Positions 1 to 12,799 are shown, counted from the first letter of the stretch. The stretch is DNA of 64,000 bases from Streptomyces olivaceus (GCF_000721235.1 NZ_JOFH01000002.1:248001-312000); one strand, 5' to 3'. A program made the numbers and translations. Notes: generated from the letters alone by a model not told the origin.

Positions 1-520
1 CGGCCTCGCGGGGGTCCACGTGGCCGTAGTGGATCCGCGCCACGAGCCACTTCTCCGCGAGGAAGATCCGCTGGAGGGGAAGGGCGTCCGCCTCCAGCTC
101 CGGGATCCAGCGGGGGGTGGTCAGCAGGTCCGGGACCAGGTGGTCGGCGACCGCGTAGGCGTCGAGGTGGTCGCGGACCGTGGCGTAGACCCGTACCAGC
201 GCGTGCGTCATCAGGGTGTCGTCGGTGACGTGTCCGTCGCCCTTGTGGTACGGCGCGAGGGGGCGGGCGGTGCGCCAGTCGGCGCCGTGCCAGGGGCCGA
301 CGACGCCGTGGATCCGGCCGCCGTGGCGTTCGAGGATCTGGTCGGGGGAGTAGCCCTCGACCGGGCCGCCGAGCGCGTCGCCGACGGCCGCGCCGACCAG
401 GGCGCCGGTGACACGCTCGGCCAGGCTCGCCGTGCCGGTCCGTGTGGTGCCGGGCTGTGCTGTGCCCGGGTGTGCTGTGCCGGGCCGTGCTGTGCCGGCC
501 TGGGGGGTGCGGGGTGTCAT
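1..520 (-). CDS. ADP-ribosylglycohydrolase family protein, partial (third of three tandem paralogues)
   Basis: Reads from an ATG at 520 leftwards off the window edge, so only about 173 N-terminal residues are seen. After a repetitive 30-residue Gly-Thr-Ala-Pro leader comes the family's N-terminal signature: a GA-x-VGDALG stretch near residues 39-52, then TDDT at 99-102, two of whose acidic residues bind the Mg ions in DraG/ARH enzymes. The family removes ADP-ribose from protein side chains or hydrolyses related ADP-ribose bonds. The ATG overlaps the TGA of the preceding paralogue (ATGA), so translation is probably coupled. The C-terminal GRDADTTG-type motif lies outside the window, so activity cannot be judged. 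The specific substrate is unknown. Confidence 0.85.
   Translation of the reverse strand, partial: MTPRTPQAGTARPGTAHPGTAQPGTTRTGTASLAERVTGALVGAAVGDALGGPVEGYSPDQILERHGGRIHGVVGPWHGADWRTARPLAPYHKGDGHVTDDTLMTHALVRVYATVRDHLDAYAVADHLVPDLLTTPRWIPELEADALPLQRIFLAEKWLVARIHYGHVDPREA
436..495. repeat. 15-bp in-frame tandem repeat
   Basis: Four 15-bp units begin at 436, 451, 466 and 481, each ending in a GTGCTGTGC-like core (first unit most diverged). Read on the minus strand they encode the repeating Pro-Gly-Thr-Ala-x leader of the ADP-ribosylglycohydrolase starting at 520. The unit is a multiple of three, so copy-number change would keep the frame. Confidence 0.75.
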
Positions 521-2022
521 GCCGTACGTCCTTCTTCGTGCGGGGTCCGGTGGTCCACGAGGTGGTCCTCGGAGTGGTCCTCGGGGCGGGACGAGTGGGT
601 GGCGTGCAGGAGGCCGGCGAGTTCGACGAGGTCGGTGCCGGACAGGCGGGGCAGGGTGCAGCCGGGGAGGGTGCGGCAGGTGTCCCGCCAGGACGCGGGG
701 ACCGAGGCGCCGCCGCCGAGCGCGCCGGTGAGGGCGCCCGCCAGCGCGGGGGCGGAGTCCGCGACCCTGGACAGGCAGGCCGCCGCCGGGACCGCCTCCG
801 CGATGCGGCCGCGCGCGGCGGTGGCCAGCGCGAGGGCGACCGGGACGGTCTCGGCGGCGGCGATGCCGTAGCTGTAGACGTGGTCGACGATGCGGTGTTC
901 GAGGAGCGGGACGAGGGCGAAGGTGCTCTCGGTCTCCGCCGCGAGGGCCAGGGCCTGACGGGCATTGCGGCCGATCTCCGTCCCCTCGGGGAGCTCGGCG
1001 AGCGCGGCCGTCACACAGGCGTCCACGTCGGCGCCGCCGAGGGCGCGGGCCAGCGCCGCCGCCATGGCGCGGGCGCCGTGCACGCCGTCGCCGTCCTGGG
1101 TGTAGCGGGCGTCGAACTCCGCGAGGTCGGCCGCGGGGCGCGGGGCGCCCGGGTGGGCGACGGCCAGGACGCAGGCCCTGACGCAGGCGGCGTCGTCGAA
1201 GTAGTGCGGGTTGTCGTGACCGGTGGCGGGTGGGCGCAGGCCGGTGGCGAGGTTGCCGAGCCCGGCCCGGACCGAGATGCGGGCGCGCAGCGGCAGTACC
1301 GCGGACTCGGCCTCCGGGGCGCGTTCCGTCGCCGCGGCGACCTCGCTCGCGATCGCGTTCCAGGTCAGGTCGATCGCGGCCCGCATCCGCCGGTCCCGGC
1401 TCAGGTCCCCGAGCGCGCTGTCGTCCCCGGCCCGCAGCACCGCCTCCGCCGCGAACGCCGCCCACTCGGCGTCGTCGGAGGGGCCGAGGCGCAGCGGCTC
1501 CGGGGGCTGGTTCAGGGCGATGGGCACGGGGAGCGTGGTGGTCGCATTCAGCTCGGCGAAGGTGTCCAGCTCGCGGGTGAGCCGGCGCGTCCACTCCGGC
1601 ATCCGGACGGCCCGGTGCCGGGCGGCGGGCCATCCCGCGGCGTCCCCGGCCGCGAGCCCGAGGAGCAGCCCCTCGACGCGGTCGCGGCGGAGCGGGGCAC
1701 GGTACGGCGCGCGGACCCCGTACTCCGGCCCGGGACGCCGCCCGCCGCGGGCCGCCCGGCTGCCGGGGCGTTCGGCGTGCTGCCCGTTCTGGGCGGGTGG
1801 CGCGTGTTCGGGGTGTTGTTCGTCCCGGGCGGGTGCCGCTTGCCCAGGGCACTGACCGCCTCCGCCGGGGACCGCGGCACCGGGTCCGGCGGAGACCGCC
1901 TCGCCGCCCCCGCTGGGGCCCGGCTCCCCGGGTTCGCCCGGTGGCTCGACGTACGCCGTGGTGACGGCCGCCGCGACGTGTGCCGTGGTCACGGCCGCGC
2001 CGGGGCGGGGCGCGCCGCTCAC
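517..2022 (-). CDS. Divergent ADP-ribosylglycohydrolase-like protein with degraded metal site (middle paralogue)
   Basis: 501 residues from a GTG at 2022 that overlaps the TGA of the upstream paralogue (GTGA). Residues 1 to about 110 are low-complexity Pro/Gly/Ala with no recognisable fold. The hydrolase-like region begins near LLLGLAAGDAAG (119-130). Where the intact paralogue has TDDT this protein has SDDA (182-185), and where the intact one has RDADTTG it has RVADSAP (419-425). One acidic ligand of the C-terminal motif and the following Thr-Thr-Gly are therefore lost. The all-helical scaffold seems kept. It may be a binding or regulatory pseudo-enzyme, or hydrolyse a different bond; that is inference. 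A longer reading from 2814 is an antisense overlap with the preceding gene and is not credible. Confidence 0.75.
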   Translation of the reverse strand: MSGAPRPGAAVTTAHVAAAVTTAYVEPPGEPGEPGPSGGGEAVSAGPGAAVPGGGGQCPGQAAPARDEQHPEHAPPAQNGQHAERPGSRAARGGRRPGPEYGVRAPYRAPLRRDRVEGLLLGLAAGDAAGWPAARHRAVRMPEWTRRLTRELDTFAELNATTTLPVPIALNQPPEPLRLGPSDDAEWAAFAAEAVLRAGDDSALGDLSRDRRMRAAIDLTWNAIASEVAAATERAPEAESAVLPLRARISVRAGLGNLATGLRPPATGHDNPHYFDDAACVRACVLAVAHPGAPRPAADLAEFDARYTQDGDGVHGARAMAAALARALGGADVDACVTAALAELPEGTEIGRNARQALALAAETESTFALVPLLEHRIVDHVYSYGIAAAETVPVALALATAARGRIAEAVPAAACLSRVADSAPALAGALTGALGGGASVPASWRDTCRTLPGCTLPRLSGTDLVELAGLLHATHSSRPEDHSEDHLVDHRTPHEEGRTA

Positions 2023-3104
2023 GACCGGGCCTTCGCCGGTGCGTCGTCCTCCGCGCCGTCCACCGCGCCGTGCGCGCGGTACGGCACTTCGGGCCCGCCC
2101 CGCGCCCCCGCCGCCCGGATCAGCAGGTCCGCCACCTCCAGGACGTGGTGACCGGCGATCGCCGGCAGGCAGGTGCCGCGGGCCGGGCCGATGGCCGCCG
2201 CCCAGTCGGCCGGGATCGCGGCGGTGCCGTGGGTCGCGCCGGCCAGAGCGCCGGCGACCGCGCCCGTGGTGTCGGCGTCGCGGCCCATGTTGACGGCCGT
2301 CAGCACCGCGTCCGCGAAGTCGCCGTCGGCCGCCGCGTACGCGCCGAAGGCGAGGGCGACCGCCTCGGGGGCCAGGTCGGTCCACGGGTAGCCGCCGATG
2401 ACCACGGCGGAGCGGACCGCCCGTTCGCCCCGGTGGGCCGCCGTGAGCGCGCGGCGCAGGGAACGCGCCGTCCAGGAGTCGTCCGGTACCACGGCCAGCG
2501 CGGCGGCGACGACCGAGACCGGCGGCGCCCCGGCCATCGCCGCCGCGACGCCCGCCGCCACCGCCTGGCCGCCGTAGATGCCCTCGCCGTCGTGGCTGAC
2601 CGAGCCGTCGATCGCCGCGAGCCGGGCGGCCTCGGCGGGCCGGCCCGCCGCGAACACGCCGTGCGGCGCGGCCCGCATCGCCAGCCCGTCGCTCCAGGCG
2701 TGGCGGTGCTGGGCGGAGATCGGGGCGGCGAGGCCGCGGCGCAGGTTCTCCAGGGTGCCGCGTTCGCTGAAGCCGGCGCCCCGGAACGGCCCCTCGTCCC
2801 GGTCCGCGATCCACTCGTGCCAGGCCCCCTCCACCCGGGCCGGGGTGAGCCCGGAGCCGTACCGGGCCAGCAGCAGACCGGAGAAGATCGCGTACTCGGT
2901 GTCGTCCGTGCCGGCGGGCCGCTCGGCCACGTACCCCGTGATGCGGCCCCAGCGGGCGCGGATCTCGGAGGGCTTCATGTTCTCGGCCGGTGCCCCGAGG
3001 GCGTCCCCGACGGCCAGTCCGAGCAGTGCGCCCCGGGCCCGTTCGCCCGGCCCGGGGGCGCCCTGGGGCGCGGGGACCGGGGGAGTGCAGGCGATGGATG
3101 CCAT
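2019..3104 (-). CDS. ADP-ribosylglycohydrolase family protein (first, apparently intact paralogue)
   Basis: 361 residues from the ATG at 3104, chosen because an AGGAG ribosome site lies 8 nt upstream; an in-frame extension to 3239 has no such site. Family landmarks are complete: LLGLAVGDALGAP (27-39), TDDT (66-69) and GRDADTTG (274-281), which supply the binuclear Mg site of DraG/ARH-type hydrolases. Length is normal for the family. It should cleave ADP-ribose from a modified protein or nucleotide in the cytoplasm; the substrate cannot be read from sequence. It heads a three-gene operon of paralogues, all joined by 4-nt overlaps, and is divergent from a VIT-family transporter, with gltBD beyond. 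No ADP-ribosyltransferase is visible nearby. Confidence 0.85.
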   Translation of the reverse strand: MASIACTPPVPAPQGAPGPGERARGALLGLAVGDALGAPAENMKPSEIRARWGRITGYVAERPAGTDDTEYAIFSGLLLARYGSGLTPARVEGAWHEWIADRDEGPFRGAGFSERGTLENLRRGLAAPISAQHRHAWSDGLAMRAAPHGVFAAGRPAEAARLAAIDGSVSHDGEGIYGGQAVAAGVAAAMAGAPPVSVVAAALAVVPDDSWTARSLRRALTAAHRGERAVRSAVVIGGYPWTDLAPEAVALAFGAYAAADGDFADAVLTAVNMGRDADTTGAVAGALAGATHGTAAIPADWAAAIGPARGTCLPAIAGHHVLEVADLLIRAAGARGGPEVPYRAHGAVDGAEDDAPAKARS

Positions 3105-3352
3105 GCGGCCGCTCCTCTCCCTCTGCGCATCTGTCCCCGGTGCGCCGGACACCGCAGCCTCACGGGGCACAGCGTCACCCGGTCGACATCCGCGGAGGCA
3201 GGATCGAGAAGGTGTCCGAGGAGACGCGCGGAGAGACAAAACCGCAGGTAAGCCCAGCCTTTCCTTGCTGGCGGCGAGGAATGGAACGGCGTAGATTGCG
3301 TGTTGTCAAAAGATGGAATGAGTCCAAAGTAGCTAGTACTCCGGGGGTTCCC

Positions 3353-4084
3353 ATGGCCATCATCGAAACCGAGGCGCCGCTCCACGAGGCGCACCGCGAC
3401 AACCACACCCATCGCGACGTGAACGGCGGCTGGCTGCGCCCCGCCGTCTTCGGCGCGATGGACGGCCTGGTCTCCAACCTCGCCCTGATGACCGGCGTCG
3501 CGGGCGGTACGGCGAGCCAGCAGACCGTGGTGATCAGCGGTCTCGCCGGTCTCGCCGCCGGAGCCTTCTCCATGGCTGCCGGCGAGTACACCTCCGTCGC
3601 CTCCCAGCGCGAGCTGGTCGAGGCCGAGCTGGACGTCGAGCGCCGCGAGCTGCGGAAGCACCCGGCGGACGAGGAGGCCGAGCTGGCCGCGCTCTACGAG
3701 GCGCGGGGCGTCGAGCCGGACCTCGCGCGCGAAGTGGCCCGCCAGCTGTCCAGCGACCCCGAGCAGGCGCTGGAGATACACGCCCGCGAGGAGCTGGGCA
3801 TCGACCCCGCGGACCTGCCGTCGCCGCTGGTCGCGGCCGTGTCGTCGTTCGGGTCCTTCGCGCTGGGCGCCCTGCTGCCCGTCCTGCCGTTCCTGCTGGG
3901 CGCCGGTGCGCTGTGGCCCGCGGTGCTGCTCGCGCTGGCCGGGCTGTTCCTGTGCGGCGCGGTGGTCGCCAAGGTGACGGCCCGCAGCTGGTGGTACAGC
4001 GGTCTGCGGCAGCTCGCCCTCGGCGGCGCGGCGGCCGGTGTGACATACGCCCTGGGCAGCCTGCTCGGGACGGCCGTAGGATAG
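3353..4084 (+). CDS. VIT1/CCC1 family membrane protein (probable iron/manganese transporter)
   Basis: 243 residues from the ATG at 3353 (G-rich ribosome site just upstream). An N-terminal membrane pair containing FGAMDGLVSN and AAGAFSMAAGEY (the VIT/CCC1 signature), a soluble Glu/Arg-rich middle (about residues 85-150) that in plant VIT1 holds metal-binding acidic residues, and C-terminal membrane segments fit the family exactly. Members export Fe2+ or Mn2+ from the cytosol to a vacuole or, in bacteria, probably across the plasma membrane. The acidic LEAEL/HPADEEAE stretch is compatible with metal binding. It sits alone, followed by a hairpin and then gltB. Function by homology; metal specificity unknown. 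Confidence 0.85.
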   Translation: MAIIETEAPLHEAHRDNHTHRDVNGGWLRPAVFGAMDGLVSNLALMTGVAGGTASQQTVVISGLAGLAAGAFSMAAGEYTSVASQRELVEAELDVERRELRKHPADEEAELAALYEARGVEPDLAREVARQLSSDPEQALEIHAREELGIDPADLPSPLVAAVSSFGSFALGALLPVLPFLLGAGALWPAVLLALAGLFLCGAVVAKVTARSWWYSGLRQLALGGAAAGVTYALGSLLGTAVG

Positions 4085-4458
4085 TCCGGCCCCGAACTTA
4101 TGCGAGGGACCGCATAAGTAGCCGTTACTGGCTGGTTTCGAGTGCGTAATCTCCGGGCATGAGCCGTAAGCGCTGCTGGCAAAGAAGCTCGCCGCGCATC
4201 CGTGGAGCGGGCGACGACGCTCCCTCCACGCCCTCGGACCGACGGACATCGATCTGTGCGCTTCGGTCTCCACAGCTTTCACCGCCGGACGCGGTACCCC
4301 CGCCGCACCCCCTCGGCGTCCGCATGTTGGAACGGATTGTCCCGTTTACCGAGAACCAATCCATCATGTAACCTGCACCAGCTTTTGTACCGAACCGCAG
4401 AGGGCCAGCGTCGTCCCTCGGCAACTGCACATGCCAGATGACGACGACGGGAGAGCCG
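4085..4458. other. Intergenic leader upstream of gltB
   Basis: No convincing gene in these 374 nt. It contains a perfect hairpin/dyad just after the VIT gene, then GC-rich sequence with only short ORFs of poor codon bias, and an A/T-richer stretch at about 4331-4390 that is the likeliest gltB promoter area. I could not fix a -35/-10 pair. No GlnR box of the GTnAC-n6-GnAAC type is clear. Confidence 0.5.
4096..4119. repeat. Perfect 9-bp inverted repeat (hairpin or operator)
   Basis: ACTTATGCG at 4096-4104 and CGCATAAGT at 4111-4119 are exact reverse complements around a 6-nt AGGGAC loop, 11 nt after the VIT stop codon. It could fold as a terminator (there is no U tract) or be a protein-binding dyad. 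The A/T content is unusual for this genome. Confidence 0.7.
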
Positions 4459-9052
<4,594 letters not shown>

Positions 9053-9060
<8 letters not shown>

Positions 9061-10516
9061 CCCCAAGGGCTTTCTGAACCACGGCCGCGAAGTCGCCACG
9101 TCCCGGCCGGTCGAGGAACGCGTCAAGGACTGGAGCGAGGTCTACGTCCCCGGCTCCCTGCTGCCGATCATCAGCAAGCAGGCCAGCCGCTGCATGGACT
9201 GCGGCATCCCGTTCTGCCACAACGGCTGTCCCCTCGGGAACCTGATCCCCGAGTGGAACGACTACGCCTACCGCGAGGACTGGTCGGCGGCGTCCGAGCG
9301 CCTGCACGCCACCAACAACTTCCCGGAGTTCACCGGCCGCCTGTGCCCGGCCCCGTGCGAGGCGGCGTGCGTGCTCGGCATCAACCAGCCGCCGGTCACC
9401 ATCAAGAACGTCGAGGTGTCGATCATCGACAAGGCGTGGGAGACCGGGGACGTCGCCCCGCGCATCCCCGAGCGTCTGTCCGGCAAGACCGTCGCCGTCA
9501 TCGGCTCGGGCCCGGCCGGTCTCGCCGCCGCCCAGCAGCTCACCCGGGCCGGCCACACCGTCGCCGTCTACGAGCGCGCGGACCGCGTCGGAGGCCTCCT
9601 GCGCTACGGCATCCCCGAGTTCAAGATGGAGAAGCGGCACATCAACCGGCGCATCGAGCAGATGCGCGCCGAGGGCACCCGCTTCCGCACCGGCGTCGAG
9701 GTCGGCCGCGACGTCACGGCCGGCAGCCTCAAGAAGCGCTACGACGCGGTCGTCGTCGCCGCCGGCTCCACCACCGCGCGCGACCTGCCGGTCCCCGGCC
9801 GCGAGCTGAACGGCATCCACCAGGCGATGGAGTACCTGCCCCTGGCCAACAAGGTCCAGGAGGGCGACTACGTGGCGCCCCCGATCTCGGCCGAGGGCAA
9901 GCACGTCGTCGTCATCGGCGGCGGCGACACCGGCGCCGACTGCGTGGGCACCGCCCACCGCCAGGGCGCCGCCTCCGTCACCCAGCTGGAGATCATGCCC
10001 AGGCCGGGCGAGGAGCGGAACCCGCTCGCCCAGCCGTGGCCGACCTTCCCGATGCTGTACAAGGTCACCAGCGCCCACGAGGAGGGCGGCGAGCGGGTCT
10101 ACGCCGTCTCCACCACCCACTTCGAGGGCGACGAGGACGGCAACGTCCAGTGGCTGCACCTGACCGAGGTCGAGTTCATCGACGGCAAGCTCAGCCCGAA
10201 GCCGGGCACCGAGCGCAAGATCCCGGCCCAGCTGGTCACCCTCGCCATGGGCTTCACCGGCACCGACAAGGAGAACGGCCTCGTCGACCAGTTCGGCCTG
10301 GAGCTCGACGCACGCGGTAACATCGCCCGGGACGCCGACTTCCAGACCAACGTGCCGGGTGTGTTCGTCGCCGGTGACGCCGGCCGCGGCCAGTCGCTCA
10401 TCGTCTGGGCGATCGCCGAGGGCCGCTCGGCCGCGCACGGCGCCGACCGCTTCCTGACCGGGGCCAGCGACCTGCCGTCCCCGATCCGCCCGACCGACCG
10501 CGCCCTCGCGGTCTGA
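9053..10516 (+). CDS. gltD: Glutamate synthase (NADPH) small subunit
   Basis: 487 residues, starting 8 nt inside the gltB end. N-terminal 4Fe-4S ligands are visible as Cys47, 50, 55, 59 and Cys98, 102, 106. A FAD-binding GSGPAG motif lies at 151-156 and a second Rossmann GGGDTG (NADPH) in the middle. The C-terminal GDAGRGQSL closes the FAD site. It passes electrons from NADPH through FAD and Fe-S clusters to the FMN of GltB, in the cytoplasm. Length matches the beta-subunit family. Followed by a strong bidirectional terminator. Confidence 0.98.
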
Positions 10517-10569
10517 CGGACGGAACAACCGAAAAAGCGTCCCGCACAATGGCGTGCGGAACACTGATG

Positions 10570-10607
10570 GCGCCTGCCCCGTCCCCGACCGGACACAGGG
10601 CAGGCGC
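10570..10607. terminator. Bidirectional hairpin between gltD and the GH46 gene
   Basis: GCGCCTGCCC at 10570-10579 pairs perfectly with GGGCAGGCGC at 10598-10607 (10 bp, 18-nt loop) between two convergent genes. Confidence 0.75.
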
Positions 10608-10629
10608 TGTCGCATGCCTGGGGCATCCG

Positions 10630-11529
10630 CTACGGCACCTTGTAGGTGTCCCCGTACATCTCCCACACCAGCGGCGTCGCCAGGTCCAGGTTCCCGGCCT
10701 GCAGGAAGCGCCGCTGGGCCGTGTCGATCCTGGACGCGTCGATACCCGGGCGCTTGGCCTCCATGGCCGCGCGGCGCACGTCCAGGAAGGTCTTCAGAAA
10801 GGCCTTCTCGGAGCCGCCCTGCCCCGGCGTCTTCGCCTCCCGCAGCGCCTGCTCGCGCAGCCCGTAGAACCCCTCGGCGTCCGTGTCGGGGCCGTGGAAG
10901 ACCATCGCGTCGTAGTAGACGAACTGGCCCAGCGTGCCGAGGCCGTCCAGCTTGGCCAGGCGGACCGCCGGCTCGAAGTAGACCCGGTCGCGCTCCTCCT
11001 CCTGCGCCTCGCGGAAGGCCGGGACCTCGGCCTCGGCCCGCCAGGCCGCCGTGAACCCGGGGTCCAGGCCCTCGTGCGAGTCGGTGCCGTCGACCTCGCG
11101 CAGGGCGGGCAGGTACGTGGCCAGGGCGTTGTCCGGGTGGTCCGCCGTGTAGCGCTCGACCAGGGTGAGCAGGTCGTGGGTGCCGGTGCAGAACCCGATG
11201 ATGCCCGCGGTGTAGCCGTCGCCCTCCCCGGGGTCCTCGATGGTGCCGTAGGCGGTGCGCCACTCGGTCGTCGAGTTCTCGGCACTGGACACGAGCCGCT
11301 GGGCCAGTTCCTTCTTCGCCTCGGCGGCGAGCCCCGCCGGCAGGTCGGCGATCAGCTCGTCGTCCGCCTCGCGCTCCTTCTCCGCCCGGTCCTTGGCGTC
11401 CGCACGGGACTGCGCGGTGGCCGCGGGCGGTGCGACGGGGGCGTCGGCCGAGTCCGACGGCAGGACGAAGTACACCCCCGTCGCGATCACGGGAACGGCC
11501 GCCAGGAGCAGCACTCCGGGACGTCTCAC
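10630..11529 (-). CDS. GH46 chitosanase-like protein, membrane-anchored or secreted
   Basis: 299 residues from a GTG at 11529 with GGAGG 9 nt upstream. Residues 5-23 form one hydrophobic segment without a clear signal-peptidase site, followed by a Pro/Ala and charged linker to about 60. The catalytic domain then matches GH46 chitosanases over its whole length: LVSSAEN (79-85), IEDPGEGDGYTAGIIGFC, ERDRVYFEPAV, FVYYDAMVFHGP, KTPGQGG. The general acid is Glu84. The second catalytic residue, Asp40 in Streptomyces N174 chitosanase, aligns with Glu102, a conservative but potentially weakening change. The start overlaps the stop of an upstream small ORF (GTGA). Probable role: extracellular chitosan hydrolysis; activity uncertain. 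Confidence 0.85.
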   Translation of the reverse strand: MRRPGVLLLAAVPVIATGVYFVLPSDSADAPVAPPAATAQSRADAKDRAEKEREADDELIADLPAGLAAEAKKELAQRLVSSAENSTTEWRTAYGTIEDPGEGDGYTAGIIGFCTGTHDLLTLVERYTADHPDNALATYLPALREVDGTDSHEGLDPGFTAAWRAEAEVPAFREAQEEERDRVYFEPAVRLAKLDGLGTLGQFVYYDAMVFHGPDTDAEGFYGLREQALREAKTPGQGGSEKAFLKTFLDVRRAAMEAKRPGIDASRIDTAQRRFLQAGNLDLATPLVWEMYGDTYKVP

Positions 11530-11915
11530 TGCGGGACACCTCCGCCGGTCGGTTCGGACACCTTGCACACCACAGCCACGGCCGGCAGCACCGCCGGGGG
11601 GCGTCGTCCGGATCTCGCCGGGGTCGCGGGGCCCGGCGCGCGCATATGCGGCGCCGGCGTCGGTTGCCGGAGCCCCGCCCGGTCGCCGGTCAGCGCGTAC
11701 GTCACCAGGGGCGTCGCCCATCTCCGGGCGCCGGCCGCCGTCCGGGCCTGCCGGACCGCGCGCGCCCCCTCCTTCACGCGCTCCGGGCACGGGTGGCCCA
11801 CGGACGCCTCGTGCACGCGGTCCGGGCAGATGTGCCGGGCGCAGCGGACGCGGCGCACCCGGCACTCCGCCGCGGGACGGCGGTGGCAGGTGGTGACGGC
11901 GGACTCCGAATCCAC
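11526..11915 (-). CDS. Small Cys/His-rich protein of unknown function
   Basis: 129 residues from a GTG at 11915 with an ideal GAGGAG site 7 nt upstream, ending in a TGA that overlaps the GTG of the GH46 gene. The first 45 residues carry Cys10, 18, 25, 30 and 43 plus His11, 28, 35 and 41, suggesting a metal-binding knuckle; the rest is Arg/Pro/Ala-rich with no membrane segment or signal peptide I can defend. I do not recognise the family. The ribosome site and coupling are the main support that it is a gene. It may be a regulator of, or simply co-expressed with, the chitosanase. Confidence 0.55.
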   Translation of the reverse strand: MDSESAVTTCHRRPAAECRVRRVRCARHICPDRVHEASVGHPCPERVKEGARAVRQARTAAGARRWATPLVTYALTGDRAGLRQPTPAPHMRAPGPATPARSGRRPPAVLPAVAVVCKVSEPTGGGVPQ

Positions 11916-12070
11916 GGGCCGGCTCCTCGGGGCTGGACGGACGGTGAGCCGGTGGGGGCGGCGGCGAACAAAATAGCGAATGCCGGTGGACGGGCCGGGA
12001 GGCGGGGTGGTCCGTGGCGTAATCTCGGCGCCGACAGCCGCAAGTCCAGGGGTGACGGGGGAGAGACCGC

Positions 12071-12793
12071 ATGGCCGCGATCAGTCTGACCAAGGTGCGG
12101 GAGACCGCGCCCGCGCTCGTCGACCTGTACAAGAGCGCCGGGGTGTCGCTGACCAAGCACGGCCTGGAGGGGACCCGGGCCGCGGTCTACCTCGTCGTCG
12201 ACTACTCCGGCTCGATGAAGCCGTACTACAAGGACGGCACCGTGCAGGCGCTCGCCGACCGGGTGCTCGGACTGTCGGCCCAGCTCGACGACGACGGCAC
12301 CGTCCCGGTGGTGTTCTTCTCCACGGACGTCGACGCGGTCACCGAGATCGCGCTCGCCGACCACCACGGGCGGATCGAGCGGATCGTGGCCGGCCTCGGG
12401 CACATGGGGAAGACCAGCTACCACCTGGCCATGGACGCCGTCATCGACCACTACCTCGACAGCGGCGCACACCACCCCGCCCTCGTCGTCTTCCAGACCG
12501 ACGGCGGACCGATCAACCGGCTCGCCGCCGAGCGGTACCTGTGCAAGGCGGCGCGGCTGCCGCTGTTCTGGCAGTTCGTCGGCTTCGGCGACCCGGACAG
12601 CCGGCAGTTCGACTACCTGCGCAAGCTCGACGAACTGCCGTCGCCGGGCAAGCGCGTGGTCGACAACGCCGGCTTCTTCCACGCGGGCCGCGACCCGCGC
12701 GAGGTGAGCGACGCCGAGCTGTACGACCGGCTGGTCGCCGAGTTCCCCACGTGGCTGGTGGACGCGCGGGCCCGGGGCATCGTGCGGTCCTGA
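12071..12793 (+). CDS. VWA-domain protein, TerF-like (toxic-cation-resistance type)
   Basis: 240 residues from an ATG at 12071 with a GGGGGAGAG site. The N-terminus (ISLTKVRETAPALVDLYKSAGVSL) leads into a von Willebrand A domain with the MIDAS motif DYSGS (around 64-68), a TSYHLAMD Thr and a QTDGG aspartate, typical of the vWA-TerF-like family found in tellurite/stress (ter) systems. It probably binds a divalent metal and a partner protein in the cytoplasm. No other ter genes are adjacent. It ends 6 nt from the convergent SIMPL-domain gene with no room for a terminator. Confidence 0.85.
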   Translation: MAAISLTKVRETAPALVDLYKSAGVSLTKHGLEGTRAAVYLVVDYSGSMKPYYKDGTVQALADRVLGLSAQLDDDGTVPVVFFSTDVDAVTEIALADHHGRIERIVAGLGHMGKTSYHLAMDAVIDHYLDSGAHHPALVVFQTDGGPINRLAAERYLCKAARLPLFWQFVGFGDPDSRQFDYLRKLDELPSPGKRVVDNAGFFHAGRDPREVSDAELYDRLVAEFPTWLVDARARGIVRS

Positions 12794-12799
12794 CGTCCG

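Noticed and set aside
4159..4371. 70-codon ORF in the gltB leader
   Set aside because: Weak codon bias, no ribosome-binding site and no recognisable protein.
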